Notes: generated from the sequence alone by a model not told the origin. Counted from the stretch's first letter, positions 17,008-26,678 are shown. The stretch: DNA of 45,016 nt from Mariniblastus sp. (GCA_011523945.1 WTFU01000081.1:1-45016); one strand, 5' to 3'. A program made the numbers and translations.

Positions 17008-17193
17008 TTCCCGTATTCTCTAAGCCCGTTTATCCTGCAAAGATTCGACTCCAGCGGCGCTATTATGACCAGCAACTAGACTAAAGTCACTACTGCTCGC
17101 GGTCGACGGAATAGCCCCACGGCGTCCAGATTTAATCCATAGTCGAAAAGTGCTGTTTTCTTTTTTAGAATCGTCAATTGTTATACTGACGTT

Positions 17194-17625
17194 ATGAACG
17201 AAACTAGCACCAACCATCCATCAATGAATTCAAGCACGACAAATCCTTACGCTGCGACTGTAGGAAAAAAGCAAGTTTCGCGTAAAAAAAAGACGATCCC
17301 TTGGAAAAGGAACGCCTGCATAACCGCAGCAAATTCGATTCCTTTACTTTTAGTCATGCGAGGGACATGGCTCCTTGCTTGGGGTGAACTTGGACATATG
17401 CCGCGTGCGATGTTGGACGATCCAAAGTTTATTTCACCGCTTGCAAGTGGCTTTCACAGATTTGCATACTCGACTTTTCCTCTCTGGCTTTTCGGAGGCA
17501 TGCTGACAACTTTACTTTCGGTCATCTTTCTCCGCTTTCGTTTATTCAACCTGTGCATAGGAATATTGAGCTGGCTGTGCACGTTGTCTCTAGTTTCGGG
17601 GATGATGGAATGGTTCTTAGACTGA
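17194..17625 (+). CDS. Small membrane protein, function unknown
   Basis: A 143-residue protein with a short hydrophilic N-terminus containing NPYAA, a motif seen at the start of many small planctomycete membrane proteins, then a basic patch (KKQVSRKKKT). Three apolar segments at about 42-60, 90-112 and 117-140 suggest two or three membrane helices. No enzymatic motif is recognised. ATG 17194 lacks a clear ribosome site; ATG 17224 is an alternative. The gene diverges from the LRR gene with about 186 bases between them. Confidence 0.7.
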   Translation: MNETSTNHPSMNSSTTNPYAATVGKKQVSRKKKTIPWKRNACITAANSIPLLLVMRGTWLLAWGELGHMPRAMLDDPKFISPLASGFHRFAYSTFPLWLFGGMLTTLLSVIFLRFRLFNLCIGILSWLCTLSLVSGMMEWFLD

Positions 17626-18032
17626 CAAGCTTCTGTTAAGCATGATGTTCCGAAGGTCGTCTGGGAGGTTTCCCGGGCAAGACGCAGTTGGAGGCATCGC
17701 GCGAGTTACAGTTGATCCTCGCCCCCGAGTTCCTATAACCGGTTTGGCGAGCTTTTTGTCGAGGATGGCCATGTTTCCGGCGATTCAAATACGTGATAGA
17801 TCGGCTCAGGATTGGTGGCTTTTCGCATCGCAGGTCGATAAGCTCAAATATTTTCTACGTTCGTTCGTTTGCTGCACGACGGAACCATTCGACGGTACGC
17901 TGAAGATGTTCATCTCCGTAGAGCTTGGAGAATTTTTTGTTCTCAATGTGTTGATCGAGTTATTAAAGCGAGTCCCGCGATTGGAAATGGTACGGAACAA
18001 GCAAAGCACCAAAAACCGGCGATACTTAGGGC
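17626..18032. other. Gene-poor stretch between small membrane protein and tmRNA terminator
   Basis: About 400 bases. The open frame from 17642 runs straight through the tmRNA terminator and tmRNA 3' end, so it is not credible. A second frame (17869-18057) faintly recalls a transposase C-terminus (HLRR, then AIGNGT), but the match is too weak to call. I see no RNA gene here. Confidence 0.35.
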
Positions 18033-18079
18033 AAAAAAGAAAGGCTCGCCAGAATGAACTGACGAGCCTTTTTGTTTTG
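18033..18079 (-). terminator. Rho-independent terminator of tmRNA
   Basis: On the minus strand AAGGCTCGTCAG (plus 18059-18070) pairs with CTGGCGAGCCTT (plus 18041-18052), with one G-U pair, around a TTCATT loop, followed by TTCTTTTTT. It begins 35 bases after the mature tmRNA 3' end. A T run also follows the stem on the plus strand (18071 onward), so it may act in both directions. Confidence 0.88.
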
Positions 18080-18104
18080 AGCCGGGTTGTGACTCCGACG
18101 TGAG

Positions 18105-18466
18105 TGGAGGCGGCGGGGATCGAACCCGCGTCCCGCGATGAATCCGCTATATCCTCTACGTGTGTAGTCGTCGATTTAATTTTCGTTCGAACCACCGGGC
18201 AACGACACCCTGAAATTCAAACTAGTCTGAAACTTCATTTAACAATCCGCGTGTCAAACATGACTGATTGCGATCTGGAATTGGTGACCAGCAGTCTAGG
18301 CTCTCCAGCGAAACCTATCAGCCGGGGCAGCCTATTTCTAGGCAGCCATTGCGAAAGAGTTATCTTCTGCAAATAAAAGTTTTGGTCAGATTTTTACGTA
18401 GCCCTCTGACCAGCTACGACACGCCAACACAACTTCAAGCAATCCGGTCGATTCCAATTCGCCCCC
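18105..18466 (-). ncRNA. ssrA: tmRNA (transfer-messenger RNA)
   Basis: The minus strand starts GGGGGCGAATTGGAATCGAC (plus 18466 downward), matching the tmRNA 5' tRNA-like half. It ends in GGACGCGGGTTCGATCCCCG, then CCGCCTCCA (T arm and acceptor strand). GGGGGCG at the 5' end pairs with CGCCTCC at the 3' end. The last encoded base is the discriminator A at 18105; CCA is not encoded (CTC follows), so it must be added by tRNA nucleotidyltransferase. The internal reading frame gives the proteolysis tag AEDNSFAMAA followed by TAG at plus 18331-18333, with a second in-frame TAG two codons on. The product rescues stalled ribosomes together with SmpB. Length is 362 nucleotides, normal for one-piece tmRNA. 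Confidence 0.96.
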
Positions 18467-18689
18467 TATTCAGCAAAATTTATTTACAACTCTCAAAAAA
18501 GCACTTCTCCAACATTCATCGAACTGCCGGAATCAAATCATCACAACAATTCAAATATTCTGGTGGTTGCGTCCTCTCATCGACGATCGGAAACCAAAAA
18601 ATCCAACCAATCCCCATGAGCGAACCACGCTTCACCTTATCATTTACGGCCCGATTGGCCAAACGGTTCATTCCAGCCAATACTTGAGG

Positions 18690-20369
18690 CTACTCGTCGG
18701 TCACACAACCCTCGGACGCTGATTTGACATTTTTAATGTATTTATAAAGTGTCCCTTTAGTGGCCTTGAGGGGCGGCGCCGACCACTGGGCTCGCCGTGC
18801 TTCCATTTCTTCATCGCTAATCGCGACTTCGATACTATTTCGGTCAGCGTCAATCGTAATTGAATCCCCATTTTTAACAAGCGCCAGTGGACCGCCATCC
18901 TGAGCCTCCGGGGTGATATGACCAACAATGAACCCGTGAGAGCCTCCTGAAAATCGACCATCGGTGAGAAGTGCAACATCGGCTCCCAAACCGGCTCCCA
19001 TGATTGCCGAGGTAGGAGTCAACATCTCCGGCATCCCCGGACCTCCTTTGGGACCTTCGAAGCGAATGATGACAACATCACCGCGATTGATCTGCTTGGC
19101 TTCCAGCGCCGCGACCATCGCTTCTTCTGAATCAAAGACATTCGCCGTGCCCTGAAAAACAGAACCCTCTTTTCCGGTAATTTTTGCGACCGCTCCATCT
19201 GGGGCCAAATTGCCTCGGAGAATCTGAATGTGGCCGGTTGCTTTAATCGGATCACTCAAAGGACGGATCACTTCCTGCCCCGCCTCCAAACCAGATAGCT
19301 CAGCGACATTTTCCGCAAGTGTCTGACCGGTAACCGTCAGGCAATCTCCATGCAACATTCCTTCACCTAATAAGAACTTCATGACCGCCGGCGTACCTCC
19401 GACGGCGTGCAGGTCCTCCTGAACGAATCGACCACTCGGTTTCAAATCTGCGATAAACGGGACTCGATCGCTGATCGTCTGAAAGTCATCCAGCGTCAAC
19501 GGCACATCTACTGATCGCGCCATGGCGATCAAGTGCAGTACAGCATTGGTCGACCCGCCCAGGGCCATGATGACGACCATTGCATTTTCGAATGCTTCCC
19601 GCGTCATAATATCTCTTGGTTTGATATCCCGCTCCAGCAACTTCAAGATTGCTGGACCCGCCGCATGGCATTCGTTGATTTTGTCAGTATCCTCGGCGGG
19701 AATGGAAGCGCTAAATGGCAACGACATTCCAAGTGCCTCAATCGCACTGGCCATTGTGTTAGCCGTATACATGCCACCACAGGCACCTGCTCCGGGACAT
19801 GATTTTTTTACGATTTCCTGACGGGTTTCATCATCGATGGTTCCGGCCACATACTCGCCAAAGCACTGAAATGCGGAGACAATATCGAGCTTTCGCTTCC
19901 CCATCACACCCGCACGAATCGTTCCTCCATAAACCATCAGAGAAGGACGATTTAGCCGCCCCATGGCAATCAAACACCCGGGCATATTCTTGTCACACCC
20001 GGGTAGCGCGATGCACGCGTCATACCACTGCGCACTCATGATGGTCTCAATCGAATCAGCAATGACGTCGCGGGACTGTAATGAGTAACTCATCCCATCG
20101 GTTCCCATCGAAATGCCGTCGCTCACACCAATGGTGTTGAATCGCATCCCCACCATGCCCGATTCAACCACTCCCTGCTTCACTTCGGCAGCGAGTTTAT
20201 TGAGATGCATATTACAGGTGTTACCCTCATACCAAACACTCCCAATTCCAATCTGGGGTTTGTTCATATCTTCGGAGGTCATCCCCGTCCCATAAAGCAT
20301 TGCCTGCGAGGCGCCTTGAACTTTGGGCTGAGTAATTCGACTACTGTATTTATTGAGTTGGCTCGACAT
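18690..20369 (-). CDS. ilvD: Dihydroxy-acid dehydratase
   Basis: The third common enzyme of isoleucine and valine synthesis (and on to leucine and pantothenate): it dehydrates dihydroxy acids to 2-keto acids in the cytosol. The protein has 559 residues. Iron-sulfur cluster cysteines are visible as [10 protein letters not shown] (Cys52), [10 protein letters not shown] (Cys125) and [12 protein letters not shown] (Cys197). The tail has [19 protein letters not shown] and HITPEA, all classic for the family. The short length and three-cysteine pattern fit the oxygen-tolerant [2Fe-2S] type better than the longer E. coli [4Fe-4S] type (inference). ATG 20369 ([10 protein letters not shown]) is preferred to the TTG four codons upstream. 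It stands alone, downstream of the sugar isomerase-like gene on the same strand, with about 230 bases between. Confidence 0.98.
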   Translation of the reverse strand: MSSQLNKYSSRITQPKVQGASQAMLYGTGMTSEDMNKPQIGIGSVWYEGNTCNMHLNKLAAEVKQGVVESGMVGMRFNTIGVSDGISMGTDGMSYSLQSRDVIADSIETIMSAQWYDACIALPGCDKNMPGCLIAMGRLNRPSLMVYGGTIRAGVMGKRKLDIVSAFQCFGEYVAGTIDDETRQEIVKKSCPGAGACGGMYTANTMASAIEALGMSLPFSASIPAEDTDKINECHAAGPAILKLLERDIKPRDIMTREAFENAMVVIMALGGSTNAVLHLIAMARSVDVPLTLDDFQTISDRVPFIADLKPSGRFVQEDLHAVGGTPAVMKFLLGEGMLHGDCLTVTGQTLAENVAELSGLEAGQEVIRPLSDPIKATGHIQILRGNLAPDGAVAKITGKEGSVFQGTANVFDSEEAMVAALEAKQINRGDVVIIRFEGPKGGPGMPEMLTPTSAIMGAGLGADVALLTDGRFSGGSHGFIVGHITPEAQDGGPLALVKNGDSITIDADRNSIEVAISDEEMEARRAQWSAPPLKATKGTLYKYIKNVKSASEGCVTDE

Positions 20370-20537
20370 AAATAATTTCAACGAAAGTGGTTTTTGTTAA
20401 GGCTAACAGCATCGCAAATGAGCACGGGTTTTCAATCGAATAACGGACGATTTTACAAAATTAAGATACGATTTAATTCAACGGCATAAACACACTGCTT
20501 AGCTCGCCCCAATGGTGCCCCGCCTCCCGATACCTAC

Positions 20538-20569
20538 AAAAAAAACCCCAAGCTATAAAACCTGAGGTT
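20538..20569 (-). terminator. Rho-independent terminator after sugar isomerase-like gene
   Basis: On the minus strand AACCTCA and TGGGGTT form a stem (one G-U pair) directly followed by eight T. It lies about 30 bases after the stop of the TIM-barrel gene and ends that transcript before ilvD. Confidence 0.75.
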
Positions 20570-20598
20570 ATTAAATCTAGAATTAACCGGAAGCCATC

Positions 20599-21576
20599 TT
20601 AAGAGGTAGCTACCGGGGCTGACGAAGCGGATTCATCAGAATCGCTCGCCTCTGAATCGGCTTCCGCAGCGGCGTCTTCCGCGGCCTTGGCTTCTGCCGC
20701 TTTAATTTCGGCAGGATGTTCGCCAGCGACCAACAAATCGATTTGCTTCGTAATGCTTCCGACGATCGCGTCTCGAGTCCCGGAAGAGAATGTCCCAAGA
20801 TCAGTTGAGATGGAAACCGGCACTTCAACACCAGCTTCGGAGAGTGCTCTGCAAAGTTTTACAGAGAACGAATCCAAACTGTCGCCAGGTAACGATGAGC
20901 GATCGGAATCTTTCAAGGCGGCTATATCAGCACCTTCGGCGACATCCGCCAAACGCACTTCGGATACCACATCCGACAAACCGGCTGCGACGAGGTGTTC
21001 TACGGTACCACCACCAGCGACCCACTGAAATGCGTCGACGCAAATTCCGACATTGGGTTGCCCCACTGCTTTAACAAGCGTCAACAACTCCTCAGCCGTT
21101 TGAATGAATTTAAATTCGCCGTCAGGTACTTCAGAGTCAGTGCCACGAAGCCACAGACCGATGTTCAATGAAGACTCACTGCACTTCTCACTCAATTCCT
21201 GAAGCCGTTGCTGATATTTTTCAAAACACTCTTGGAATGAATAAAGGCCGTTACTGGTGGCCACGTTGACATAGCAACCTTTGGCATTAAGCGTCGTCGC
21301 TAAATCGAGAATCGTATCCAGCTTTTCCATCGCGGCTTTGTAATCGTCGTCCGAGGCACCGAGATCCAACGGCAACTCAAAGGTACCCATATCAATTTTG
21401 GCACTCTGCAAGAATTGACACGCAAATTGCTTACCGAGAGTGTCATGGCGTCCAACGAGATCAACCATGTCGACTTCGACACCGTTGAAACCGTGGGTCA
21501 ACGCTAATTCAATCAGTTCATTTTGTTTTCCAGCAACTCCAAGACCGCCACTGTTCAGAATTTTATACACTTGCAA
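20599..21576 (-). CDS. Xylose isomerase-like TIM-barrel protein with acidic tail
   Basis: A 325-residue cytosolic protein. The first 280 residues look like the sugar phosphate isomerase/epimerase superfamily (AP endonuclease 2-type TIM barrel): LGVAGKQNELIELALTHGF.GVEVDM, AKGCYVNVATSNG, NIGLWLRGTD and PNVGICVDAFQW, then SEVRLADVAEG, where VCVD/DxxH-like acidic positions usually bind metal. The C-terminal 40 residues are a low-complexity Ala/Glu/Ser/Asp tail, unusual for this fold. Substrate and reaction are unknown. Start: TTG 21576 has GGGAGA 5 bases upstream and gives MQVYKILNSGG; the TTG at 21609 would add 11 residues. A terminator follows the stop. Confidence 0.8.
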   Translation of the reverse strand: MQVYKILNSGGLGVAGKQNELIELALTHGFNGVEVDMVDLVGRHDTLGKQFACQFLQSAKIDMGTFELPLDLGASDDDYKAAMEKLDTILDLATTLNAKGCYVNVATSNGLYSFQECFEKYQQRLQELSEKCSESSLNIGLWLRGTDSEVPDGEFKFIQTAEELLTLVKAVGQPNVGICVDAFQWVAGGGTVEHLVAAGLSDVVSEVRLADVAEGADIAALKDSDRSSLPGDSLDSFSVKLCRALSEAGVEVPVSISTDLGTFSSGTRDAIVGSITKQIDLLVAGEHPAEIKAAEAKAAEDAAAEADSEASDSDESASSAPVATS

Positions 21577-22409
21577 AATTTCTCCCAAAGGACCTTTGCT
21601 GGCGGACAAAACAAACCAACTTGGTCATTAACTTTTGTTTTCAAATATCTGTCAAAGCTCAACGTACGATCACCCCATCGAATTACTGCTAAGGTGAATT
21701 CCATCAGAACTTCCCAAAGACAACCCGTCGGTAACCTACCCGAAGTCGGGAACCATTCGTCCGCGGGGAATTGAGCTATCTAAGTCAAATCTGCGAAAGA
21801 GGCCGAATTCAACTGCCCCTTGCGGCAGATTATGACAGATTCGCCTAAATTATCATAGGGCTACGCGTTTCAGTGGATTTCCCCTGAAAAATAAGGGGCC
21901 TCGCGCCACTAAGCCGCGACAAATCGGCTCAGATCTCCTTCCCCCGCCCGCTAAACACGTTTTCGCCACCAGATTATGGATTTAAGCACCCACGATCACG
22001 CGAGACCGCAACGCTCGAACGCGGTGACCAAGCCATGGTATCTGACAACCAAACCTCGACTTCCCAATCATCTCAGGAACGGAAATAACGACGACAGCAC
22101 TTCTCTACCAATTCGAAATCTCTAAACGCCCAGACGCCTGCAGTGGTGAAGTCAAAGTTTAACGACTAGGCAGCTATTCCTCCTCGCCAGTCTGAAATGC
22201 CGTTAAGCTGTAACAAATATAAGGATCAATCTGCCCGCACATTCGCAAAAAAACGTCTTATCTGCACAACGCGAGCAAGAGGCAGAAAGAGAATTGACGA
22301 TGCCTCTGAGAGAAACACAGCATCGAGTGCATTCGAGTTGCGAGGTTCGGGCAACTACCCTCGCCATCCCAATTCGCTCGAAAAATGAACTGTTCTCCTG
22401 GGGTTGGAA
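21577..22409. other. Long gene-free region with clustered hairpins
   Basis: More than 800 bases with no convincing coding frame; the 63-codon frame at 22197 has no family features. Three short hairpins cluster between 21813 and 21929: CTGCC/GGCAG (21813-21828), CCCCT/AGGGG (21881-21898) nested in AGTGG/CCACT (21872-21910), and AGCCG/CGGCT (21912-21929). It should also contain the promoters of the divergent TIM-barrel gene and of the TPR/export operon. I do not recognise a known RNA family. Confidence 0.4.
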
Positions 22410-23948
22410 ATGTTGCAAGAGCTTAAGAAATACATTGGCATTGGCATCGGTGCCGCTGTTGTGACCAGTTTCACAATTCATTCGTTCTCACCTCAAACGA
22501 AAACCTCCGTTACATTTCAGTTAAAAAACGATAGTTTTAAGTCAATCTCAAGTTTTGCCCCCCCAATACCGCTCGGAGATCAGCCAATCGCAGCAAGCCC
22601 GCTTGCGGAACTTAAAAAAGACAATCCCAACTCCGGTAGTCAACCGTCTGCACTTGAAAAGGCGAAAATCGCCAAAGCAGCAATCGAAGCCAAGCCAAAG
22701 CCAGTTTCCCAACCGGAGCCTTCCACTGAGACATTCTCGTCGCTACCGACAGTAACCGCCGTTCCTCAAATCACGACCCCCTCCGCTGAAGTTCCTCTGC
22801 AAGTAACTACCGCGGTAAACAACGCGTCCTTGATGGAGTCCATTGCAAAAACACCGCTAAAAAAACCATCGCAAGAAGCAACTCAAGCCATCGTCGCGCT
22901 CGCCAATCCAAACAGTACAGCGTTCAATAAGTATGGCACAGATCAACGGCAAACCATCATTCGTCAAGCCAGCAATGAAGTAGCCGCACCGAAGGCTCCC
23001 GCTGCCTTACCACTGAGTCTTCCGCTGCCCGAGCAGATCGCTCACCAAGCTGTGCATCACATTGAATACGGTAAGTCACTTTCACGTCGCGGCTCTTTTT
23101 ACTCAGCCCAACAAGAGTTTTATGCCGCGCTTCGAATTATTGCGATCTCTAATGATTCGCAAACCAGCACGAACCACTACAGTAAATCGCTTGCCGAAGC
23201 TGTCGTGGCTATGAAAGAAGCGCGAGATTTTGTTGGTGCCGAACTCGAATCAGAGGCCTTTCTAAGTGTCGCGTCAACGGTAGAAACCCATCAAAGCAAG
23301 ATCATCAAACCAACTGAGCTAGAGCAGACGTCACCTAGGCAGGCCGTCCAGCAGTATTTCCAGTTCGCTCAAAATCGACTCGATCAAGCGGGAGGACGAA
23401 ATGTAGTTTCGGCAGAGGCATTTTGCTGCCTTGGAAAATTGCACACCTCGATGAGACCATCTGAATCTTCCCCCCAAGCAATGGAAGTTGCGAAAGCGAT
23501 CGCATTTCACCGAGCAGCACTCCTCAGTGATCCGGACAATTCGAAAAGTGCAAATGAGCTAGGTGTTCTAATGGCCAAAATTGGACAGCTCGAATCAGCG
23601 ATTTCACTTTTCCAACAGAGTTTAATGAAGCAGCAAACGCCTCAAACCTGGAGAAACCTCGCAAAAACGCATCAACAAAAAGGTGAATTCGAATTGTCCA
23701 AAGCCGCGGAAGATCAATATCAGGCCCTCATGCAGGCTCCTCTTACCGAGAACCAATCGTCGATCCGCTGGATGGACCGGGGGCTGTTTAATCAAAACCA
23801 AACCAGCGAATTCAATCAAATGAACCCTACTCCAAACGCGTTTAGCCGAGACAGAACCAACGCTAGTCAGCCTTCCGCGGTCACCGCTGATCAACGCGAC
23901 GCCATTCCCGGAAAAACACTAACCGAACGTCTTAAAGAATTCTTTTAA
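22410..23948 (+). CDS. TPR-repeat membrane-anchored protein beside polysaccharide export gene
   Basis: A 512-residue protein with an N-terminal hydrophobic segment (IGIGIGAAVVTSFTIHSF, about 8-25) that acts as a signal or anchor. A Pro/Ala/Ser/Lys-rich linker follows to about residue 195. From about 215 to 450 there are helical TPR-type units (HHIEYGKSLSRRGSFYSA, KAIAFHRAALLSDPDN, ANELGVLMAKIGQLESA, and so on). The C-terminal 70 residues are polar. No enzyme motif is seen. It lies 66 bases upstream of a Wza-type export gene in the same direction, so it may be a periplasmic scaffold for exopolysaccharide export (inference). ATG 22410 is preferred to the TTG two codons before it. Confidence 0.8.
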   Translation: MLQELKKYIGIGIGAAVVTSFTIHSFSPQTKTSVTFQLKNDSFKSISSFAPPIPLGDQPIAASPLAELKKDNPNSGSQPSALEKAKIAKAAIEAKPKPVSQPEPSTETFSSLPTVTAVPQITTPSAEVPLQVTTAVNNASLMESIAKTPLKKPSQEATQAIVALANPNSTAFNKYGTDQRQTIIRQASNEVAAPKAPAALPLSLPLPEQIAHQAVHHIEYGKSLSRRGSFYSAQQEFYAALRIIAISNDSQTSTNHYSKSLAEAVVAMKEARDFVGAELESEAFLSVASTVETHQSKIIKPTELEQTSPRQAVQQYFQFAQNRLDQAGGRNVVSAEAFCCLGKLHTSMRPSESSPQAMEVAKAIAFHRAALLSDPDNSKSANELGVLMAKIGQLESAISLFQQSLMKQQTPQTWRNLAKTHQQKGEFELSKAAEDQYQALMQAPLTENQSSIRWMDRGLFNQNQTSEFNQMNPTPNAFSRDRTNASQPSAVTADQRDAIPGKTLTERLKEFF

Positions 23949-24014
23949 TCATCTCTTTTGATATTCGTTTTACCCCGCTGAAAGAATTTCAGAACACACA
24001 GGAACCAGTGAATC

Positions 24015-25334
24015 ATGAGACTCACGACATCAATCAAATCGAGCGTGCTAGGGTGTTTGGCGGTTGCCGCGGTAGGGTTGAGCGTCAACGGTCAAAGTTC
24101 AACCTCGGAAGCGAACTTCAGCCAATCACAGATAACTCCCGCTGTTACGGACTCGTTCGCAGTTGATTCCGGACAAATCCAACTCTGCCAAGGTTATGAC
24201 ACCAACAATTCCGGAACGGTTAGCAATCCCGGTATCGTAGCCGGGATTAACCAAGGCCAGTTCGGATTTGTCGCCCCTGCAACTGCCCACGGTATGCCGA
24301 CGAAATCACTTCAGGGAGTGGATCAATTTACTCCCGGACGCAATGGAGCAGAGGCGAAATGGCGCGACAGTGGCTGTGTACCTTGGGAGTCCATGGCTTA
24401 CGGAGAGTACATCGGTCCTTACCGACGCCCTGCAATGGGTGAGTACCGTTTGCGCGTCAATGATGAATTAGAACTGGTGTATTTACGCACCCGTCAGAAA
24501 TCAGTCAAACCCTACCAATTATTTGTAGGTGACACGATCCGCATTTCATCTGCGATCGACCCCTCACTCAATGCAGAGAGCCTTGTGATTCGCTCTGACG
24601 GGATGGTCTCGCTTTCCTTAATTGGGCAGGTAGCCGTTGCCGGAAAAACGGTTGAACAATTGCAAAAAGAACTCGACAAGCGCTACGAAGCCTGGGTGAT
24701 TAATCCTGAAATGTTAGTCCAGCTCATTAAAGGGGAAACTCCGTTAGAGGACATCATCAATTCGGTCGATGCTCGAGCAGGGCAGGGCGGCACGGGTCGT
24801 TCCGCAACCGTCTCCCCCGACGGCACAATTCAGCTTCCGGGAATCGGCAGCATTCCGGCGATTGGATTGACACTCGAAGAAATGGGAAGAGAGATCAATG
24901 CCCGCTACCAGGGACGCCAGGGGGGAATCGAAGTCACGCCAATCCTGACCCAGAGGGCTCCCAGCTATATCTACGTTGCCGGAGAAGTTCCGAACTCCGG
25001 TCGATTTGAGATGGTGGGACCTACCACCGTAATCCAGGCGATCGCACTCGCAGGTGGATTCAACCCAGGCGGGAATGTCAGAGAAGTGGTTGTATTCCGC
25101 CGCGATCAAGATTGGCGCCTCACAGCGACTCGATTGGACCTCAACGGCGCTTTACTCGGTAAACGCCCTCATCCGTCTGACGAAATTTGGCTTCGAGATT
25201 CCGACATTGTCTTAATTCCAAAGAAACCGATCCAGCGTGTATCAGAATTTGTAGAACTCTACCTGACCAACACGGTGTACAGCATTTATCCTCAACAAGC
25301 CGTTTTCGACATCGATAACAATACGAGGTTCTAG
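24015..25334 (+). CDS. Polysaccharide export protein (Wza-like, poly-export and SLBB domains)
   Basis: A 439-residue exported protein, probably the outer-membrane channel for polysaccharide secretion. A signal peptide (about 1-26) is followed by a spacer to about 150. Then comes a poly-export domain (FVGDTIRISSA, LVIRSDGMVSLSLIGQVAVAG, LQKELDKRYEAW), a second beta unit (TVSPDGTIQLPGIGSIPAIG) and an SLBB domain (YIYVAGEVPNSGRFEM, AIALAGGFNPGG). The last 100 residues hold VVVFRRD and DSDIVLIPKK, again typical of the family. No lipobox cysteine at the signal end is evident, unlike E. coli Wza. It forms a unit with the TPR gene before it, and a strong terminator follows. Confidence 0.93.
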   Translation: MRLTTSIKSSVLGCLAVAAVGLSVNGQSSTSEANFSQSQITPAVTDSFAVDSGQIQLCQGYDTNNSGTVSNPGIVAGINQGQFGFVAPATAHGMPTKSLQGVDQFTPGRNGAEAKWRDSGCVPWESMAYGEYIGPYRRPAMGEYRLRVNDELELVYLRTRQKSVKPYQLFVGDTIRISSAIDPSLNAESLVIRSDGMVSLSLIGQVAVAGKTVEQLQKELDKRYEAWVINPEMLVQLIKGETPLEDIINSVDARAGQGGTGRSATVSPDGTIQLPGIGSIPAIGLTLEEMGREINARYQGRQGGIEVTPILTQRAPSYIYVAGEVPNSGRFEMVGPTTVIQAIALAGGFNPGGNVREVVVFRRDQDWRLTATRLDLNGALLGKRPHPSDEIWLRDSDIVLIPKKPIQRVSEFVELYLTNTVYSIYPQQAVFDIDNNTRF

Positions 25335-25679
25335 TAATTCGGATCCTAAAAAATTGAGGAACCTAGAGAATATTCGCCCAGTCGAAGCTCTCTCCTTTGA
25401 CGAACAGTCTCTATCAGACTCCTCAACCAATACGACGTCCTAAATCGTTTGCGTTCCAATGAACGCAGGCGATTTTTTTATACAGTCTGGGCAGTCTCCG
25501 CAGTTTGATCTGGCCAAACTTGCCATGCCCACCCCTCCGTTTTGTTCACCTTAAAACCGAGGAAAAGATGCCTAAGAACGCGAGATCAAAAAATTTAAAA
25601 TTGCGAGCCCTTTGGTTTGCATCCCGCTGAAATCGCCCCCATAATGAATTTTTAGATTATCGATCATACGGCGACCGAC
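25335..25679. other. Intergenic region between export gene and LysR gene
   Basis: About 345 bases containing the terminator at 25442-25479 and, after it, the promoter region of the LysR gene. I see no coding frame or RNA gene. Confidence 0.5.
25442..25479 (+). terminator. Rho-independent terminator of the TPR-export operon
   Basis: AATCGTTTGCGTTC (25443-25456) pairs with GAACGCAGGCGATT (25461-25474), with two G-U pairs, around a CAAT loop, followed by seven T. This is a strong intrinsic terminator 108 bases after the export gene stop. Confidence 0.9.
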
Positions 25680-26621
25680 ATGGACTTAGGCCAACTCCGA
25701 TATTTTAATAAAATTGTAGAACATCGGAGTTTTACGCGCGCTGCGAAAGACTGTTTCGTTTCACAACCCGCGCTAAGTCAACAAATTGCAAAACTGGAAA
25801 AAGAACTCGGGCAACCACTGTTCGAACGGCAGGGTCGCACCATTCGAATGACGCCGGCCGGACAGATTCTTCAAAATCATGCTCAAAAAATTCTCCAGCT
25901 TGTCGAGGATGCGAAGCGCCAGATTACTGACGACGGCCAGTCTGGACAAATCTGCGTTTCAGCCACACCTACTATCGCACCTTATTTTTTTCCTGAGCTG
26001 CTCAAACGGGTTACGACGCAATTCCCCAAGGCAGATTTTTCGCTGATTGAAACGAGTTCTGATTCATTGATCCAAGCCTGCTTAAAAGGCGAATTGGATG
26101 TCGGCATACTCGCTCTCTCACCCTTGGTAAAACAATCTGCGAGCTATCTCTCATTTGAGTCTCTAATCGAAGAAGAGATCGTTCTGGCAATCCCCGCTAA
26201 CCATCTTCTCTGCAAGAAAGCGAGAATTTACCTAAAAGACTTAGTCCAAAGTAATTTCCTGATGTTGCCGTCGAATTCCAGTTTAAGTGCAACAATAGAT
26301 AGTTTTTTTCACCGCAAGAAATTTCTTCCTCAATCCATCACACGTGTCGAGCAACTCGCAACACTCCAAGCCATGATCGCCTCAGGCTATGGCGTTTCGC
26401 TGGTTCCCCGGATGGCCACGCATGACAACTTTCATGAAATTGTGTATCGCTCGCTCAGTGGCGAGCAACCTCGCCGCGAAATTGCTTTGTGCTGGAACTC
26501 GAAACGCTACCAAAGTGAATTACTCTCTAATTTCCTGAAAGCTCTTATTGAATATGCCGGAGACCGGCTTAAGCCTGTCGACACCACGGTTGCCGAGCCA
26601 TTCGCAAATGCCAACATCTAG
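25680..26621 (+). CDS. LysR-family transcriptional regulator
   Basis: A 313-residue DNA-binding regulator with the standard N-terminal winged helix-turn-helix: LGQLRYFNKIVEHRSFTRAA, then VSQPALSQQIAKLEKELGQPLFER and MTPAGQILQNHA. An effector-binding domain starts at about residue 90 (ICVSATPTIAPYFFPELL, LDVGILAL, GVSLVPRMA). The layout resembles the OxyR/CynR branch, but the OxyR redox cysteine pair is not evident, so peroxide sensing is not supported. LysR proteins commonly control a divergent neighbour; here the neighbour upstream is co-directional and separated by a terminator, so the target is unknown. Confidence 0.95.
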   Translation: MDLGQLRYFNKIVEHRSFTRAAKDCFVSQPALSQQIAKLEKELGQPLFERQGRTIRMTPAGQILQNHAQKILQLVEDAKRQITDDGQSGQICVSATPTIAPYFFPELLKRVTTQFPKADFSLIETSSDSLIQACLKGELDVGILALSPLVKQSASYLSFESLIEEEIVLAIPANHLLCKKARIYLKDLVQSNFLMLPSNSSLSATIDSFFHRKKFLPQSITRVEQLATLQAMIASGYGVSLVPRMATHDNFHEIVYRSLSGEQPRREIALCWNSKRYQSELLSNFLKALIEYAGDRLKPVDTTVAEPFANANI

Positions 26622-26678
26622 GTCACTGTCGCCAGGCCCCCGTTTGGAAACCCTTACGCTTTCGAAGACCATCCAGAT

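Noticed and set aside
17642-18103. 153-codon frame, and an overlapping frame with a faint transposase-like ending
   Set aside because: The first runs through the tmRNA terminator and 3' end. The second resembles a DDE transposase tail only over a few residues (HLRR, AIGNGT), and no catalytic residues or inverted repeats are visible.
18104-18687. Plus-strand frames opposite tmRNA
   Set aside because: They are antisense to a well-supported structured RNA and have no start signals.
22197-22388. 63-codon frame in the long gene-free region
   Set aside because: Basic, composition-driven peptide without ribosome site or family features.
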